DNA of 64,000 nt from JBHHZJ01 sp046758005 (GTDB lineage: Bacteria; Pseudomonadota; Alphaproteobacteria; Kiloniellales; J153): positions 1-64,000 of the forward strand of contig JBHHZJ010000001.1 in assembly GCA_046758005.1 (NCBI GenBank), given 5' to 3'. The notes beneath the pieces are model-generated. The model saw only the letters and a program-made list of their open reading frames with translations, was not told the DNA's origin and made no database searches. The translations under genes and the position numbers were made by a program. This document shows positions 44,333 to 54,028 of this stretch, in pieces; the first letter of the stretch is position 1, and each line of letters opens with the position of its first letter.

Positions 44333-44390
44333 CCGCCGGGCACGCGGACGGCCGTGCGCTAACCCGGTCCCGACCCCTATAATCGTGGCG

Positions 44391-44882
44391 ATGAAGTTCC
44401 CGCGCTGCATCCGGCTGGATACCTCGGACGTCTACGTCTACAGCCGCGCCGCTGAGCCCGGCGAATGGGCCGTACCGGGCGGCTTCGCCTTCGCCGGGCG
44501 CGATCCGGCCGACCTCGAGGCCAAGGACAAGCTGGCCTTCCGGAGCGGCTGGCTTGGCACCGAGAGCTTCGGTTGGAGTTCGCTCGTCGAGGTCGCGGAG
44601 ATCGACGAGGCGGAGTTCTTCCGGGTCGTCGAGCGCCTGGCCCGGCATTTCGTCGAGGCCTGCGGCGCCCCGGATCTGACGGCGGCCCTGCCCGCCGCGC
44701 GCGCGATAGCCGACGACGCCGCCGGCCTGTGCGAGCACAAGGTGCACAGCCTGCTCGCCGTCGAGCGCGAGATGACCGAGGAGGGGGTCGTCGAGCGCTT
44801 CCGCGTGATCGCCCCCGAGCGCGCCCAGGACCACGCCAGAATCTGGGAGATCGCGCCGGGCGGCGAGGGCGGCGAGGACTAA
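44391..44882 (+). CDS. Conserved uncharacterised protein (DUF6505-like)
   Basis: A 163-residue acidic cytosolic protein. It opens MKFPRCIRLDTSDVYVYSRA and then has EPGEWAVPGGFAFAGRD, which I associate with a small alphaproteobacterial family annotated DUF6505; this is from memory. No catalytic motif or signal. The GTG at 44385 would add two residues. Its stop overlaps the stop of the opposite agmatine deiminase gene by four bases. Confidence 0.72.
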   Translation: MKFPRCIRLDTSDVYVYSRAAEPGEWAVPGGFAFAGRDPADLEAKDKLAFRSGWLGTESFGWSSLVEVAEIDEAEFFRVVERLARHFVEACGAPDLTAALPAARAIADDAAGLCEHKVHSLLAVEREMTEEGVVERFRVIAPERAQDHARIWEIAPGGEGGED

Positions 44883-45916
44883 TCGGACGCCGCGGCGGGC
44901 TCCGCGGCCGGCTGCTGCTGGGTGATGCAGTGGATGCCGCCGCCGCCGTGGACGATGTCGAGCACCGGGACCTGGCGCACTTCGCGGTTGGAAAAGCACC
45001 TGGCCACGGCCTCGTAGGCCGGCCGGTCCTTGCCGTCCTCGAAGGCGGGCATCACCACACCGCCGTTGGCGATGTAGAGGTTGACGTAGGACTTGGCGAG
45101 CCGTCGGCCGTTCTCGCCCTCGTCGCGGCCCGGCTGCTGGACCTCGACGACCTCCAGCGCGCGGCCCTTGGCGTCGCGCGCCGCACGCAGACGCGCGAGG
45201 TTGTCCTGCAAGGCCGCGTGGTTGCCGTCCTCGGGGTCGTTGGCGGACAGCGCCAGCACGACGCCGGGGCGCACGAAGCAGGCGAGGTTGTCGATGTGCC
45301 CGTCGGTCTCGTCGTCCTCCAGGCCCTGGCCCAGCCAGATGATGCTGCGCACGCCGAGGTGGGCGCACAGCAGGCGTTCGATCTCCTCGCGGCTTAGGCC
45401 GGGATTGCGGTTCGGGTTGAGCAGGCATTGCTCGGTCGTCAGCAGCGTGCCTTCCCCATCGACGTGGATCGAGCCGCCCTCCAGGACGAGCGGCGCCTCG
45501 TAGCGCGGTACGCCCAGATGGTCGAGGACCGCGCCGGCCAGCGCGGCGTCGCGATCGTAGTCCTGGTATTTGTTGCCCCAAGCGTTGAACCGCCAATCGA
45601 CGCCGGCGAGGCCGCCCTTGCCGTCGATCACGAAGGTGGGCCCGGTGTCGCGCACCCAGGAGTCGTCGAGCGCCATGGGCACGCTGGCAACCCCGGAGCC
45701 GCAGCGCAGCGACACCTCGGCCACGTCCTCCGGCTTGGCGAGCATGGTCACCGGCTCGAAGGCGGCGATCGTCTTGGCGACCTCGGCGTAGGCCGTGCGC
45801 GCCATGTCCAGGCGCTCGCCCCACAGCTCGGCCCGGCACGGCCACGCCATCCAGCAGCGCCCGTGCGGGTGCCACTCGGCCGGCATGAAGAATCCGTCGG
45901 CGGCGGGATAGCGCAT
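44879..45916 (-). CDS. aguA: Agmatine deiminase
   Basis: A 345-residue guanidino-group hydrolase of the peptidyl-arginine deiminase fold. The substrate segments are DSWVRDTGPTFV and EGGSIHVDGEG; DGHIDNLACFV and the nucleophile Cys330 in GGGGIHCITQQQP complete the site. It converts agmatine to N-carbamoylputrescine and ammonia, a step in putrescine synthesis from arginine. The partner amidase (AguB) is not adjacent. A relaxed relative acting on peptidyl-arginine is possible but bacterial chromosomal copies are usually AguA. Confidence 0.93.
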   Translation of the reverse strand: MRYPAADGFFMPAEWHPHGRCWMAWPCRAELWGERLDMARTAYAEVAKTIAAFEPVTMLAKPEDVAEVSLRCGSGVASVPMALDDSWVRDTGPTFVIDGKGGLAGVDWRFNAWGNKYQDYDRDAALAGAVLDHLGVPRYEAPLVLEGGSIHVDGEGTLLTTEQCLLNPNRNPGLSREEIERLLCAHLGVRSIIWLGQGLEDDETDGHIDNLACFVRPGVVLALSANDPEDGNHAALQDNLARLRAARDAKGRALEVVEVQQPGRDEGENGRRLAKSYVNLYIANGGVVMPAFEDGKDRPAYEAVARCFSNREVRQVPVLDIVHGGGGIHCITQQQPAAEPAAASD

Positions 45917-46075
45917 GACGTGGCCTCCCCCTCGATTGCGCCACTGCGCGGCCGAGTCTAGGGTAGCCGGCCCCCGCTTGGCAAACCGGGGCGCAACGCC
46001 CGGCCGGTGCTGGGTCGAACCGAATTCATGCAGGTCTGGTAAGTTGGGTGGCGAGGGGGCGCCGCAGACGCCGAT

Positions 46076-46675
46076 CTAGCCGGGCGCCATGCCGTCGGAC
46101 AGGTACATCGCCTCGATCAGGCCCGGGCGCCCAGCCGCCGGGCGCGCGGGCCGCGCGCCGTCGCTGAGGTAGCCGGCGACGCCGAGCAACTGATCGCGGC
46201 CGGCGGGCCCGGAACCGTTGGCCGGAGCGTCGAGCATCCCCCCGAAGGGCAACGGATCGAACGCGAAGGCCTGGCGCGCGACGCCCGGGTTCGAGGCGCT
46301 CTGCGGCGCGCGGACCAGGGCTCGCCCCGCCAAGCCGTCCAGGTACTCCAGATCGGGCGGCAGTCGCATGGGATCGCCGTCCGCCACCGTGGCGCTGGGG
46401 TCCGCCAGCGGATGCAACGCGGCCAGCGCGCCCGCAGGCGTGTTCTCGTCCGGCTGCTCGCGACAGACCGCGCCGTCGAACACCCGGATCAGCGCACAGT
46501 CCTGTTGCAGGACCACGGAGATGCCGTGATCGGTGACGGTCTTTCCGGTCTCGCCGTAACTGGCGAAGTCGAACGCCAGCGAGGCGACGGTGACGACCGG
46601 CGGCAAGGCGCAGCCGGACACCAGGATCGCCACGGCCGCGACCAGCGACCAGCGCTTGAGGATGGTCCCCCGCAA
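46076..46675 (-). CDS. Predicted lipoprotein, unknown function
   Basis: A 199-residue protein with lipobox LVSGC (Cys about residue 20) after a hydrophobic AAVAI stretch. The mature part has FASYGETGKTVTDHGISVVL and QQDCALIRVFDGAVCREQ (Cys pair), as in a small alphaproteobacterial lipoprotein group with a beta-rich core; the C-terminal half is Pro/Gly/Ala-rich and probably disordered. The start is taken as TTG at 46675 because GGGGGAG lies upstream and the signal is then N-terminal; an ATG at 46741 would add 22 residues. Confidence 0.65.
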   Translation of the reverse strand: MRGTILKRWSLVAAVAILVSGCALPPVVTVASLAFDFASYGETGKTVTDHGISVVLQQDCALIRVFDGAVCREQPDENTPAGALAALHPLADPSATVADGDPMRLPPDLEYLDGLAGRALVRAPQSASNPGVARQAFAFDPLPFGGMLDAPANGSGPAGRDQLLGVAGYLSDGARPARPAAGRPGLIEAMYLSDGMAPG

Positions 46676-46760
46676 TTTCTGAGCTCCCCCGAATCGAGCG
46701 GCGTCATCATGGTCCGGATTCGCGGACCGCGCAAGAAACAAGAAAATGATGAACCGGTTC

Positions 46761-46779
46761 GCTTAACGGCGCGTTAAGC
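46761..46779. promoter_or_regulatory. TTAA-N7-TTAA palindrome (CtrA-like box) at the aspS end
   Basis: GCTTAACG-GCG-CGTTAAGC is a perfect 8-bp inverted repeat and contains TTAA, seven bases, TTAA (46763-46777), the full CtrA consensus spacing. It overlaps the aspS stop codon and lies 88 bases upstream of the lipoprotein start, so it may regulate that gene, or simply be a hairpin ending aspS transcripts. Confidence 0.5.
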
Positions 46780-48594
46780 GGGGGGCAGGTCGAGCTTTAT
46801 GTGCAGCTCCTTCAGGCGTTCGGGCGCGACCTCCGCCGGGGCGCGCATCATGAGGTCTTCCGCCTTCTGGTTCATGGGGAAGGCGACGACTTCGCGAATG
46901 TTCGGCTCGTCGGCCAGAAGCATGACGATCCGGTCGATTCCCGGGGCGGAGCCGCCGTGCGGCGGCGCCCCGAACTTGAGCGCGGAAACGAGGCCGCTGA
47001 ACCGCGCGTCGACCTCCTCCTGGGTGTACCCGACGATGGCGAAGGCCTTGTACATGACCTCGGGCAGGTGGTTTCGGATCGCGCCCGAGGACAGCTCCAC
47101 GCCGTTGCACACGATGTCGTACTGGTAGGCCTTGATGCCGAGCGGGTCCTGGGTCTCCAGGGCCTCAAGGCCGCCCTGGGGCATGGAGAAGGGGTTGTGG
47201 CTGAACTCGATGCGGCCGGTCTGCTCGTCGAGCTCGTACATGGGATAGTCGACGATCCAGCAGAAGCGGTAAACGTCCTTTTCTACGAGATCCAAGTCGG
47301 CAGCAACGCGGTTTCTCAACGCGCTCGCCTGTTGATTGAGCTTGTTGCCGTCTGTTCCTGCGACGAAGAAAATTGCGTCGTCTTCCGCCGGCTTACCGAA
47401 TTGCGCCTGCTCGAAAAGCTTCAAGATTAGCTCGGGCTTATTGTCCAGAAACTTCGCTAGCGGTCCTCTCAGAGCTACGACCAACTTGCCGTCGCGAATC
47501 TCCTTCGGCAGGACATACGCAGGAGGAGCCGGCATTTCCAGTTCCTTGATCGCCCACGATCCAAGCCTGTCAAACCAGCTACGCGGCATTTTGCCCGCGC
47601 CCTTGACTGGTATTGCGCGCACTTTGCCTTCTTGCTGGACAATGCGCTTGAATACTGAAAAATCTGTCTCATCAAATATTCCCGAGGCGTCGAACATCTG
47701 TATGGGGTTGCGCAGGTCGGGCTTGTCGGTGCCGTACTTGAGCATGGCCTCGGCGAAGGGGATGCGCGGGAACGGCGGCCGGGTCACGGCGCGGCCCCGC
47801 GCGAACTCCTCGAACACGCCCGCCAGAACGGGTTCGATCGCAGCGAAAACATCCTCTTGGGTGACGAAGCTCATCTCGAAGTCGAGCTGATAGAACTCGC
47901 CCGGCGAGCGGTCGGCGCGGCTGTCCTCGTCGCGGAAACAGGGCGCGATCTGGAAGTACCGGTCGAACCCGGCGATCATGACCAACTGCTTGAACATCTG
48001 CGGCGCCTGCGGCAGGGCGTAGAACTTGCCGGGATGCAGGCGGCTCGGCACCAGGAAGTCGCGCGCGCCCTCGGGGCTGCTCGCGGTCAGGATCGGGGTC
48101 TGGAACTCCGTGAAGCCCTGCTCGATCATGCGCCGGCGGATCGCGGCGATCACCCGGCTGCGCAGCAGAATCTTCTCGTGCATCTTCTCGCGCCGCAGGT
48201 CGAGGTAGCGGTAGCGCAGGCGCACCTCCTCGCCGGCGTCCTCCTCGGAGTTGACCTGCAGCGGCAGCACATCGGCCCGCGAGAGCACCTCCAGCGCCTC
48301 GACGCGCACCTCCACCTCGCCGGTCGGGAGCTGCGGGTTGACGGTCTCCGGGGTGCGTTCGACCACGGGACCGGTGACCGTGATCACGCTCTCCACGCGG
48401 ACCGCCTCGAGCTGCGCGAACAGCGAGCTCGAGGCATCGATCACGCACTGCGTGAGGCCGCGGGTGTCGCGCAGGTCGACGAAGAGAAGTTGGCCGTGGT
48501 CGCGCTTGCGATGCACCCATCCCGACAGGCGCACGACCTGGCCGGCGTGCGCGGGGCGCAGCTCGCCGCAGGTGTGGCTCCGGTAGGGGTGCAT
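46774..48594 (-). CDS. aspS: Aspartyl-tRNA synthetase
   Basis: Class II synthetase, 606 residues, charging tRNA-Asp (and probably tRNA-Asn, since GatCAB is encoded). The OB-fold anticodon domain starts [14 protein letters not shown]; motif 2 is [19 protein letters not shown] and motif 3 [14 protein letters not shown]. The bacterial insertion (GAD) domain lies between. From about 47280 to 47695, in that part, the gene has clearly more A/T-ending codons (ATA, AAA, TTT) than before and after, with no frame change. The start at 48594 gives normal length. Confidence 0.97.
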   Translation of the reverse strand: MHPYRSHTCGELRPAHAGQVVRLSGWVHRKRDHGQLLFVDLRDTRGLTQCVIDASSSLFAQLEAVRVESVITVTGPVVERTPETVNPQLPTGEVEVRVEALEVLSRADVLPLQVNSEEDAGEEVRLRYRYLDLRREKMHEKILLRSRVIAAIRRRMIEQGFTEFQTPILTASSPEGARDFLVPSRLHPGKFYALPQAPQMFKQLVMIAGFDRYFQIAPCFRDEDSRADRSPGEFYQLDFEMSFVTQEDVFAAIEPVLAGVFEEFARGRAVTRPPFPRIPFAEAMLKYGTDKPDLRNPIQMFDASGIFDETDFSVFKRIVQQEGKVRAIPVKGAGKMPRSWFDRLGSWAIKELEMPAPPAYVLPKEIRDGKLVVALRGPLAKFLDNKPELILKLFEQAQFGKPAEDDAIFFVAGTDGNKLNQQASALRNRVAADLDLVEKDVYRFCWIVDYPMYELDEQTGRIEFSHNPFSMPQGGLEALETQDPLGIKAYQYDIVCNGVELSSGAIRNHLPEVMYKAFAIVGYTQEEVDARFSGLVSALKFGAPPHGGSAPGIDRIVMLLADEPNIREVVAFPMNQKAEDLMMRAPAEVAPERLKELHIKLDLPPA

Positions 48595-48750
48595 GGGTGC
48601 GGTGCTTGCGGCCTTGTCCTTGGGCACGGGGGCGCAACTTGTCGCTGGAAATTCGCGCGCAAGAGGCACCGAACCGCCGGGTTTGTCAAGGTGGCCCACG
48701 CGATCGAGGCTCGACGCCGGGGCCGGCTTCGCGCATTGTGGGCGTCGCTC

Positions 48751-49581
48751 ATGCAACCGAGGACTCAGCCGGGGCGCGCCAAGGCCTTGCAGCCGCTTTC
48801 GCGATTTCCGCGCGCGGCCCGCGCCGCGGTGCGCGGCCTCCTGTTCGACATCGACGAGACCCTGACCACGTCCGGCAAGCTGACCGCCGAGGCCTACGGC
48901 GCGATGGAGCGCCTGCACGCGGCCGAGCTGCTCGTCGTGCCGATCACGGGCCGGCCCGCCGGCTGGTGCGACCATATCGCACGCATGTGGCCGGTCGATG
49001 CGGTGGTCGGCGAGAACGGCGCCTTCTACTTCCGGTACGACGCGCAGCGGCGCCGGCTGGTCAAGCGCTTCATGGCCACGGAGGCCGAGCGGGTCGAGAA
49101 CCGGCGCCGGCTGGACGCCCTCGCGGAGAAGGTCCTGGCGGCGGTGCCGGGCGCCGGGCTGGCCTCGGACCAGCCGTACCGGGAGGCGGACCTGGCGATC
49201 GACTACTGCGAGGACGTGGCGCCGCTGCCGCCCGAGACGGTCGCGCGGATCGTCGCCCTGTTCGAGGCCGCCGGCGCCACCGCCAAGGTCAGTTCGATCC
49301 ACGTCAACGGCTGGTTCGGAACTTACGACAAGCTGGTCATGACCGAGATCCTGCTGGCCGAGGCCTTCGGCGTGGACCTGGAGGCGGACCGGCACGCCTA
49401 CGTCTTCGTCGGCGACTCGCCCAACGACGCGCCCATGTTCGCCTATTTCCCCCACGCGGTCGGAGTGGCCAACGTGCGCGACTTCGAAGGCCGCCTGTCG
49501 GCCGCGCCCGCCTATGTCACCCGGCGCCGCGCGGGCGCCGGATTCGCCGAGCTGGCCGCAGCGCTCCTGGCGGCGCGTTAG
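48751..49581 (+). CDS. HAD-IIB family phosphatase
   Basis: A 276-residue haloacid-dehalogenase superfamily hydrolase with cap type C2B. Motif I is [14 protein letters not shown] (DxDxT nucleophile and acid), motif [15 protein letters not shown], and motif [18 protein letters not shown]. The family dephosphorylates sugars or nucleotides, or acts like sucrose/mannosyl-glycerate phosphatases; substrate unknown. It is divergent from aspS and upstream of rnd. The start at 48751 is the first ATG in good context; no strong ribosome site is visible. Confidence 0.85.
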   Translation: MQPRTQPGRAKALQPLSRFPRAARAAVRGLLFDIDETLTTSGKLTAEAYGAMERLHAAELLVVPITGRPAGWCDHIARMWPVDAVVGENGAFYFRYDAQRRRLVKRFMATEAERVENRRRLDALAEKVLAAVPGAGLASDQPYREADLAIDYCEDVAPLPPETVARIVALFEAAGATAKVSSIHVNGWFGTYDKLVMTEILLAEAFGVDLEADRHAYVFVGDSPNDAPMFAYFPHAVGVANVRDFEGRLSAAPAYVTRRRAGAGFAELAAALLAAR

Positions 49582-49643
49582 GCATCGCGGCCCGGCCACC
49601 CGTTCGCTTTCACGCCCCGCGCTTTGGGTGTATACCGCGCGCC

Positions 49644-50816
49644 ATGACGCTCATTGCCGAGTCGGCCGAGCTCGCAGCCTTCTGCGCCCGCCAGGCGCAG
49701 GCGGACTTCATTGCCGTCGATACCGAGTTCATGCGGGATTCGACCTACTGGCCCAAGCTGTGCCTGGCCCAGGTCGCCGGCCCGCAGGAGGCGGCGGCGA
49801 TCGACACGCTGGCCCCCGGCATCGATCTCGGCCCCCTCTTCACGCTTTTGAAAAACAACAGGATACTGAAGGTTTTTCACTCGGCGCGCCAGGATATGGA
49901 GATCTTCTTCCTGCTCATGGACCGGCTGCCCGAGCCGATTTTCGACACCCAGGTCGCGGCCATGGTGTGCGGGTTCGGCGAATCGGTCGGCTACGACACC
50001 CTGGTGCGCAGGGTGACCGGGGCCCGGATCGACAAGTCGACGCGCTTCGCCGACTGGTCGCGCCGCCCGCTCAAGAGGCGCCAGGTGGACTACGCCTTGT
50101 CCGACGTCGTCCACCTGCGCCCGGTCTACGAGCGGCTCAGGCAGCGGCTGGCGAAGACCGGTCGGACCGCCTGGCTGGACGAGGAGATGGCGGTGCTGAC
50201 CAACCCGGAGACCTACCGGCTCGTGCCCGAGACCGCGTGGCAGCGGCTCAAGACCCGCTCGGGCGACCGGCGCTATCTCGCCATCCTGCGCGCGCTGGCC
50301 GCCTGGCGCGAGGCCGAGGCGCAGCGCCGCGACGTGCCGCGCAACAGGGTCCTGCGCGACGAGCAGATCTTCGACATCGCCGCGCACCGCCCGGCTACGG
50401 TCGAGGAGCTGGCGCGCACGCGCGGCCTGTCGCGCGAGGCCGCGCACGGGCGCATCGGGCAGGCAATTCTCAAGGCGATCGCCGCGGGCTTGGCCGTGCC
50501 CGAGGCGGACTGCCCGGCGCCGCCGCCGCGCGCCGAGCGGCCGGCCGGCCTGGGGCCGGTCATCGACCTGCTCAAGGTCCTGCTCAAGATGCGGTGCGAG
50601 AAGCACGAGGTGGCGCAGAAGCTGGTCGCCAGCGCCGCGGACCTGGAGCTGATCGCGGCCGACGACAAGGCCACCGTGCCTGCGCTCACCGGCTGGCGGC
50701 GCGAGATCTTCGGCAAGGAGGCGCTGGCCCTCAAGCACGGCCGCCTTGCCCTCGGCGTCGAGGGCCGGAAGATCAAGCTGGTGCCGCTGCCCGACAGGCA
50801 GGCCAGGGCCTCGTAA
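49644..50816 (+). CDS. rnd: Ribonuclease D
   Basis: A 390-residue DEDD exonuclease trimming tRNA and other RNA 3' ends. The acids are in [12 protein letters not shown] (Asp, Glu), [15 protein letters not shown] (Asp) and [11 protein letters not shown] (Tyr, Asp). One HRDC domain (about residues 210-290) and a second helical domain follow, as in RNase D. aspS and rnd are common neighbours in alphaproteobacteria, here separated by the HAD gene. The start is the first ATG with the conserved [10 protein letters not shown] opening. Confidence 0.95.
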   Translation: MTLIAESAELAAFCARQAQADFIAVDTEFMRDSTYWPKLCLAQVAGPQEAAAIDTLAPGIDLGPLFTLLKNNRILKVFHSARQDMEIFFLLMDRLPEPIFDTQVAAMVCGFGESVGYDTLVRRVTGARIDKSTRFADWSRRPLKRRQVDYALSDVVHLRPVYERLRQRLAKTGRTAWLDEEMAVLTNPETYRLVPETAWQRLKTRSGDRRYLAILRALAAWREAEAQRRDVPRNRVLRDEQIFDIAAHRPATVEELARTRGLSREAAHGRIGQAILKAIAAGLAVPEADCPAPPPRAERPAGLGPVIDLLKVLLKMRCEKHEVAQKLVASAADLELIAADDKATVPALTGWRREIFGKEALALKHGRLALGVEGRKIKLVPLPDRQARAS

Positions 50817-50860
50817 GCGGCCCTTTCCAGACCACCACCCACCCGGCCGCGAGGATATCC

Positions 50861-51886
50861 ATGGCAAGGATATCCATGATGTGGACAGGATTTGCCCTTT
50901 TACCGGGCCTTTGCGCCGCATCCGCGGCGTTGTCGCAGGCGGCCGAACCCGCCCCCCGCTTCGGGGCGCCGGTCGAGTGCGCACTCGGCACGCTGTGCGT
51001 GGTGCAGAATTACGTCGACCAGGAGCCGGGACCCGGCGCCAGGGACCACACCTGCGGTTCGCTCGCCTACGACGGCCACGACGGCATCGACATCCGCGTG
51101 CCCGGCTACCCGGAGATGGCGGCGGGCGTGGCGGTCGTCGCGGCGGCGCCGGGCGTGGTGCGGGCGGCGCGCGACGGCATGCCGGACGTCTCGTTCCGGG
51201 AGGCGGGCGCCAGGTCCGTGCGGGGACGCGAGGCCGGAAACGCCGTCGTGATCGACCACGGCGGCGGCTGGGAGACGCAGTACAGCCACCTGCGCCGGGG
51301 CAGCATCCGCGTCGAACCGGGCCAGCGCGTGGCGGCCGGCGCCGTGCTCGGCCTGATCGGCCTGTCCGGCAAGACCGAGTTCCCGCACGTCCACTTCGCC
51401 GTGCGCCATGACGGCCGCGCCCTCGATCCCTACACCGGCCGGCCGCCGGAAAGCGGGTGCGGCGAAGCCGGCACGCCGCTGTGGAGCGCGGCCGCCGGAG
51501 CCGCGCTGGCCTACCGGGCCGGCGGCATACTCGGCGCGGGCTTCGCCGCCGAGCGCCCGGCGCTGGACCGTGTCCTCGCGGGCGCGTACCGCGCGCCAGC
51601 GTTGCCCGCGGACGCGCCGGCGCTCGTTTTCTGGGCCCTCGCCTGGGGCCTGCGCGCGGGCGACCGGGAAACGATCCGCATCCTCGGCCCCGACGGAGCC
51701 GTGCTCGCCGAGACCCACGCGCGCGTGCCCAAGCACAAGGCGCAATGGCTGCGCTTCACGGGGCGCGCGCGCAAGGCGGCGCCCTGGCCGCCCGGCCGCT
51801 ACCGCGGCGAATACCGGGTCACCCGCGAGGACGGCGGCCGGACGGTCACCGTGGCCGAGGTCGCGCGCGAAATCGAGATCGAATAA
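50861..51886 (+). CDS. M23-type peptidase-like exported protein
   Basis: A 341-residue protein with a signal peptide (WTGFALLPGLCAASAALSQA). The LytM/M23 core has YDGHDGIDIRVPG, NAVVIDHGGGWETQYSHL and FPHVHFAVRHDG, giving the HxxxD and HxH zinc ligands. It should cut peptidoglycan cross-links or act as an amidase activator; all ligands are present. A C-terminal beta-sandwich domain follows (about residues 240-341), of unknown role. The segment AGGATATCCATG occurs twice at the start (ATG at 50861 and 50876), so two ribosome-site/start pairs are in frame; either may be used. Confidence 0.85.
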   Translation: MARISMMWTGFALLPGLCAASAALSQAAEPAPRFGAPVECALGTLCVVQNYVDQEPGPGARDHTCGSLAYDGHDGIDIRVPGYPEMAAGVAVVAAAPGVVRAARDGMPDVSFREAGARSVRGREAGNAVVIDHGGGWETQYSHLRRGSIRVEPGQRVAAGAVLGLIGLSGKTEFPHVHFAVRHDGRALDPYTGRPPESGCGEAGTPLWSAAAGAALAYRAGGILGAGFAAERPALDRVLAGAYRAPALPADAPALVFWALAWGLRAGDRETIRILGPDGAVLAETHARVPKHKAQWLRFTGRARKAAPWPPGRYRGEYRVTREDGGRTVTVAEVAREIEIE

Positions 51887-52099
51887 GGGCGCGGCGATCG
51901 CCGATTCAAAGGCACGCCCGCGCGAACGGGAGCCAGACCGAGGGCCTCGCAACGACGCCGAGTCGGGACGCCGGCGGCAAGGCGGCCAGGGCATGGCCGG
52001 CGCCCGGCAGGACTAGGCGAACCTCCCGCGCCCGTGGCGCGACACAGTGCGATCGAGTACTGGGGAAGGCGAACCCTGCAAATGGCTTGCGAGATGGCT

Positions 52100-52675
52100 T
52101 CACTTTCCGGCGAGGCGATCGTGGGTATAAATGTAGTCGTCGCCCGGGGCCATACTGTGGCAGGCAATGCAGCCCTTCTTCGCTCCCTTGGCGACGCGCC
52201 CGGCGAGCTTCATCCCCTTGGGATTGGTCCTGAGCGAGCCGTCGGGCGCGTATTTGACCCAGAACCAGTCGTGATTGTCGGGGTCGTACCCCGCTTCCCG
52301 CCTGAACATCACGGTGATCGACTTGAGATACTTGGCGGGATCAGCTAGCACGTCCTCGTCGTCGATCTTCTTGCCGCGGTAGTTCTTTTTGACCATGACG
52401 ACGCCGGTGTGGCCGTCGACCGTCGCGCGCCCCTGAATGAACTCGAGAACGTCGCCGTGCGGCGGCGTGCCCTCGTACGGATAGGTCACGATCGTATTCG
52501 GGCCGACGAATTTCGCGTCCGTGAGCGCTTGCCAGAGCCGCGCCGCATAGCTGGTGTCGTCCGGTCCGCCGAACGGCGGCTTGGCAGCGACCTGCTTGCT
52601 GCTCGCGGCGTAGTTTGCACAGGCAACGAGGATCACCGCCGTTGCAGCCATTGCGAAGCTTCGGAGCTGTTTCAT
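52100..52675 (-). CDS. Cytochrome P460-family exported protein
   Basis: A 191-residue protein with a lipoprotein-like signal (AAATAVILVAC-type, Cys about residue 20) and a C-terminal haem c motif GCIACHSM. The beta-rich body has TYPYEGTPPHGDVLEFIQ, VVMVKKNYRG and WFWVKYAPDGSL, matching cytochrome P460/c' beta proteins, which oxidise hydroxylamine or bind NO. In P460 a Lys crosslinks the haem; a candidate is in VMVKKNY but cannot be fixed by eye. GGAGG precedes the ATG at 52675, which is preferred over 52708. Stands alone. Confidence 0.8.
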   Translation of the reverse strand: MKQLRSFAMAATAVILVACANYAASSKQVAAKPPFGGPDDTSYAARLWQALTDAKFVGPNTIVTYPYEGTPPHGDVLEFIQGRATVDGHTGVVMVKKNYRGKKIDDEDVLADPAKYLKSITVMFRREAGYDPDNHDWFWVKYAPDGSLRTNPKGMKLAGRVAKGAKKGCIACHSMAPGDDYIYTHDRLAGK

Positions 52676-53104
52676 CGCTTTCCTCCGTAATTGCGTGAAT
52701 GCCATCAACCCGCGATTCGGCCGGCCTTGGGGGGCGGGCGGAAACGAATCCGCGGCTGTCCGGATCGGCCGAATTTCAGGTAGTCGCCGAAATTATCACG
52801 GCAAACCCAGGGCCTCGAACGGTTCGTGCCGATAAGCGGGCCGGTCTCACGACATTGTGACTCGTCGTGTCCCGGTGCGCCGCGACGGCGCGGGCACCGT
52901 CTCGGAGAGGATCACGACCGTCGGGATGACGAGCATGTCGGAAATCACCCAATCCAAGATCATCGTGGACCTCGAAGCGTTCGACCGGGGAGCCGCCGAG
53001 CGGCCGTGTCAATGGAGCGCTCCGGCCCCACCCGACAACGGGAGGGTCGAACTCTTCCTCGGAAGGCCCGCCGCGGCGGGCCAAAATTGTTGTATGAATC
53101 TCTC
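52676..53104. other. Intergenic stretch upstream of the TPR gene
   Basis: A 429-base gap between the divergent P460 and TPR genes. Long open frames at 52776-53084 (minus) and 52857-53876 (plus) have composition of out-of-frame reading and no motifs. Nothing recognisable was found. Confidence 0.4.
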
Positions 53105-54004
53105 ATGTCCGATCGTCCGCACGACGATGCCGGCGTCGGCACCGCCATCCCAGCCCGCCTGCGGCGCGCGGTGCGCTTGCAGCAGGCGGGCGACCTGGCG
53201 CGCGCGGAGGCGCTGTATCGGGAGGTTCTGGCGGCCGAGCCGGACAACCCGGACGCGCTCCACCTCATGGGCGTGCTGTGCCACCAGAAGGGCGCGGGGG
53301 CGCTGGGCGTCGGCTACATCGAGCGCGCGCTCATGCTGCGCCCGGACTCGTCCTTGTTCCACCGCAACCTGGCCGGCATCCTCCAGGCGCTGCGCCGGCC
53401 GGACAAGGCGGCCGAACACTACCGCAGGGTCATCGAGATCGGGCCGGAGAGCGCCGCGGGGCACGCCGACCTCGCCAGGGCCCTGGCCGAGGCGGACCGC
53501 GCGAACGAGGCGCTGGCGCACTACCGGCGGGCGCTGGAGCTCGGGCCCGATGAGCCGCGCACGCACGCCGACCTCGCCGACCTGCTCGCCCAGGAAGGGC
53601 GGCTGGAGGAGGCCGAACGGCACTACCGCGCCGCGATCGAGCTCGAGCCCGCGCACGCACCGGCGCTCTCCGGCCTGGGCAACGTGCTGCGCGAGCGCGG
53701 CCGGCTCGAGGAGGCGCTGGCGCACTGCCGGCGCGCGCTCGAGCTGGCGCCCGAGTACGCCATCGGTCACAGCGACCTGGGGCGCGTGCTCCAGGAGCTG
53801 CGCCGCTTCGACGAGGCGCTGGCGGCCTACCGGCGCGCCGTGGCGCTCGAGCCCCGGCTCGCCCGTTCGATCATGAAGAAGATCACCAAGGCCTCGGCCG
53901 GGCGGCTGTGGCTCCACCCGTCGGCCCTGCGCCGGGTGCTCGATCAGGGATCGGGTATCAGGGATCAGGGATCAGGAGAAGGGTCCCTCGAGCCTGACTC
54001 CTGA
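53105..54004 (+). CDS. TPR repeat protein
   Basis: A 299-residue protein with about six tetratricopeptide repeats (for example LARAEALYREVLAAEPDNPD, KAAEHYRRVIEIGPESA, EALAHYRRALELGPDEP), a scaffold for protein binding. The repeats are followed by a basic segment and a short tail. The last 17 codons (from about 53950) lie inside an intergenic-type repeat and read RDQGSGEGSLEPDS, so the natural C-terminus has probably been replaced. The start at 53105 is uncertain; the ribosome site is weak. Confidence 0.78.
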   Translation: MSDRPHDDAGVGTAIPARLRRAVRLQQAGDLARAEALYREVLAAEPDNPDALHLMGVLCHQKGAGALGVGYIERALMLRPDSSLFHRNLAGILQALRRPDKAAEHYRRVIEIGPESAAGHADLARALAEADRANEALAHYRRALELGPDEPRTHADLADLLAQEGRLEEAERHYRAAIELEPAHAPALSGLGNVLRERGRLEEALAHCRRALELAPEYAIGHSDLGRVLQELRRFDEALAAYRRAVALEPRLARSIMKKITKASAGRLWLHPSALRRVLDQGSGIRDQGSGEGSLEPDS

Positions 54005-54022
54005 TGCCTGGCCCCTGATCCC
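53942..54022. repeat. GATCAGGG-type direct and inverted repeat
   Basis: The left half is four ATCAGGG-like units (GATCAGGGATCGGGTATCAG and so on); the right half, CTGACTCCTGATGCCTGGCC then CCTGATCC, is roughly its reverse complement. It forms a long imperfect hairpin covering the end of the TPR gene. This type of repeat is familiar in intergenic DNA of several proteobacteria. Confidence 0.7.
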
Positions 54023-54028
54023 CGGACG

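Noticed and set aside
52857..53876. 339-codon plus-strand frame over the TPR gene
   Set aside because: Most of it is the TPR gene read in the wrong frame (Arg/Ser/Thr-rich); only the first 80 codons lie outside, and they show no family pattern.
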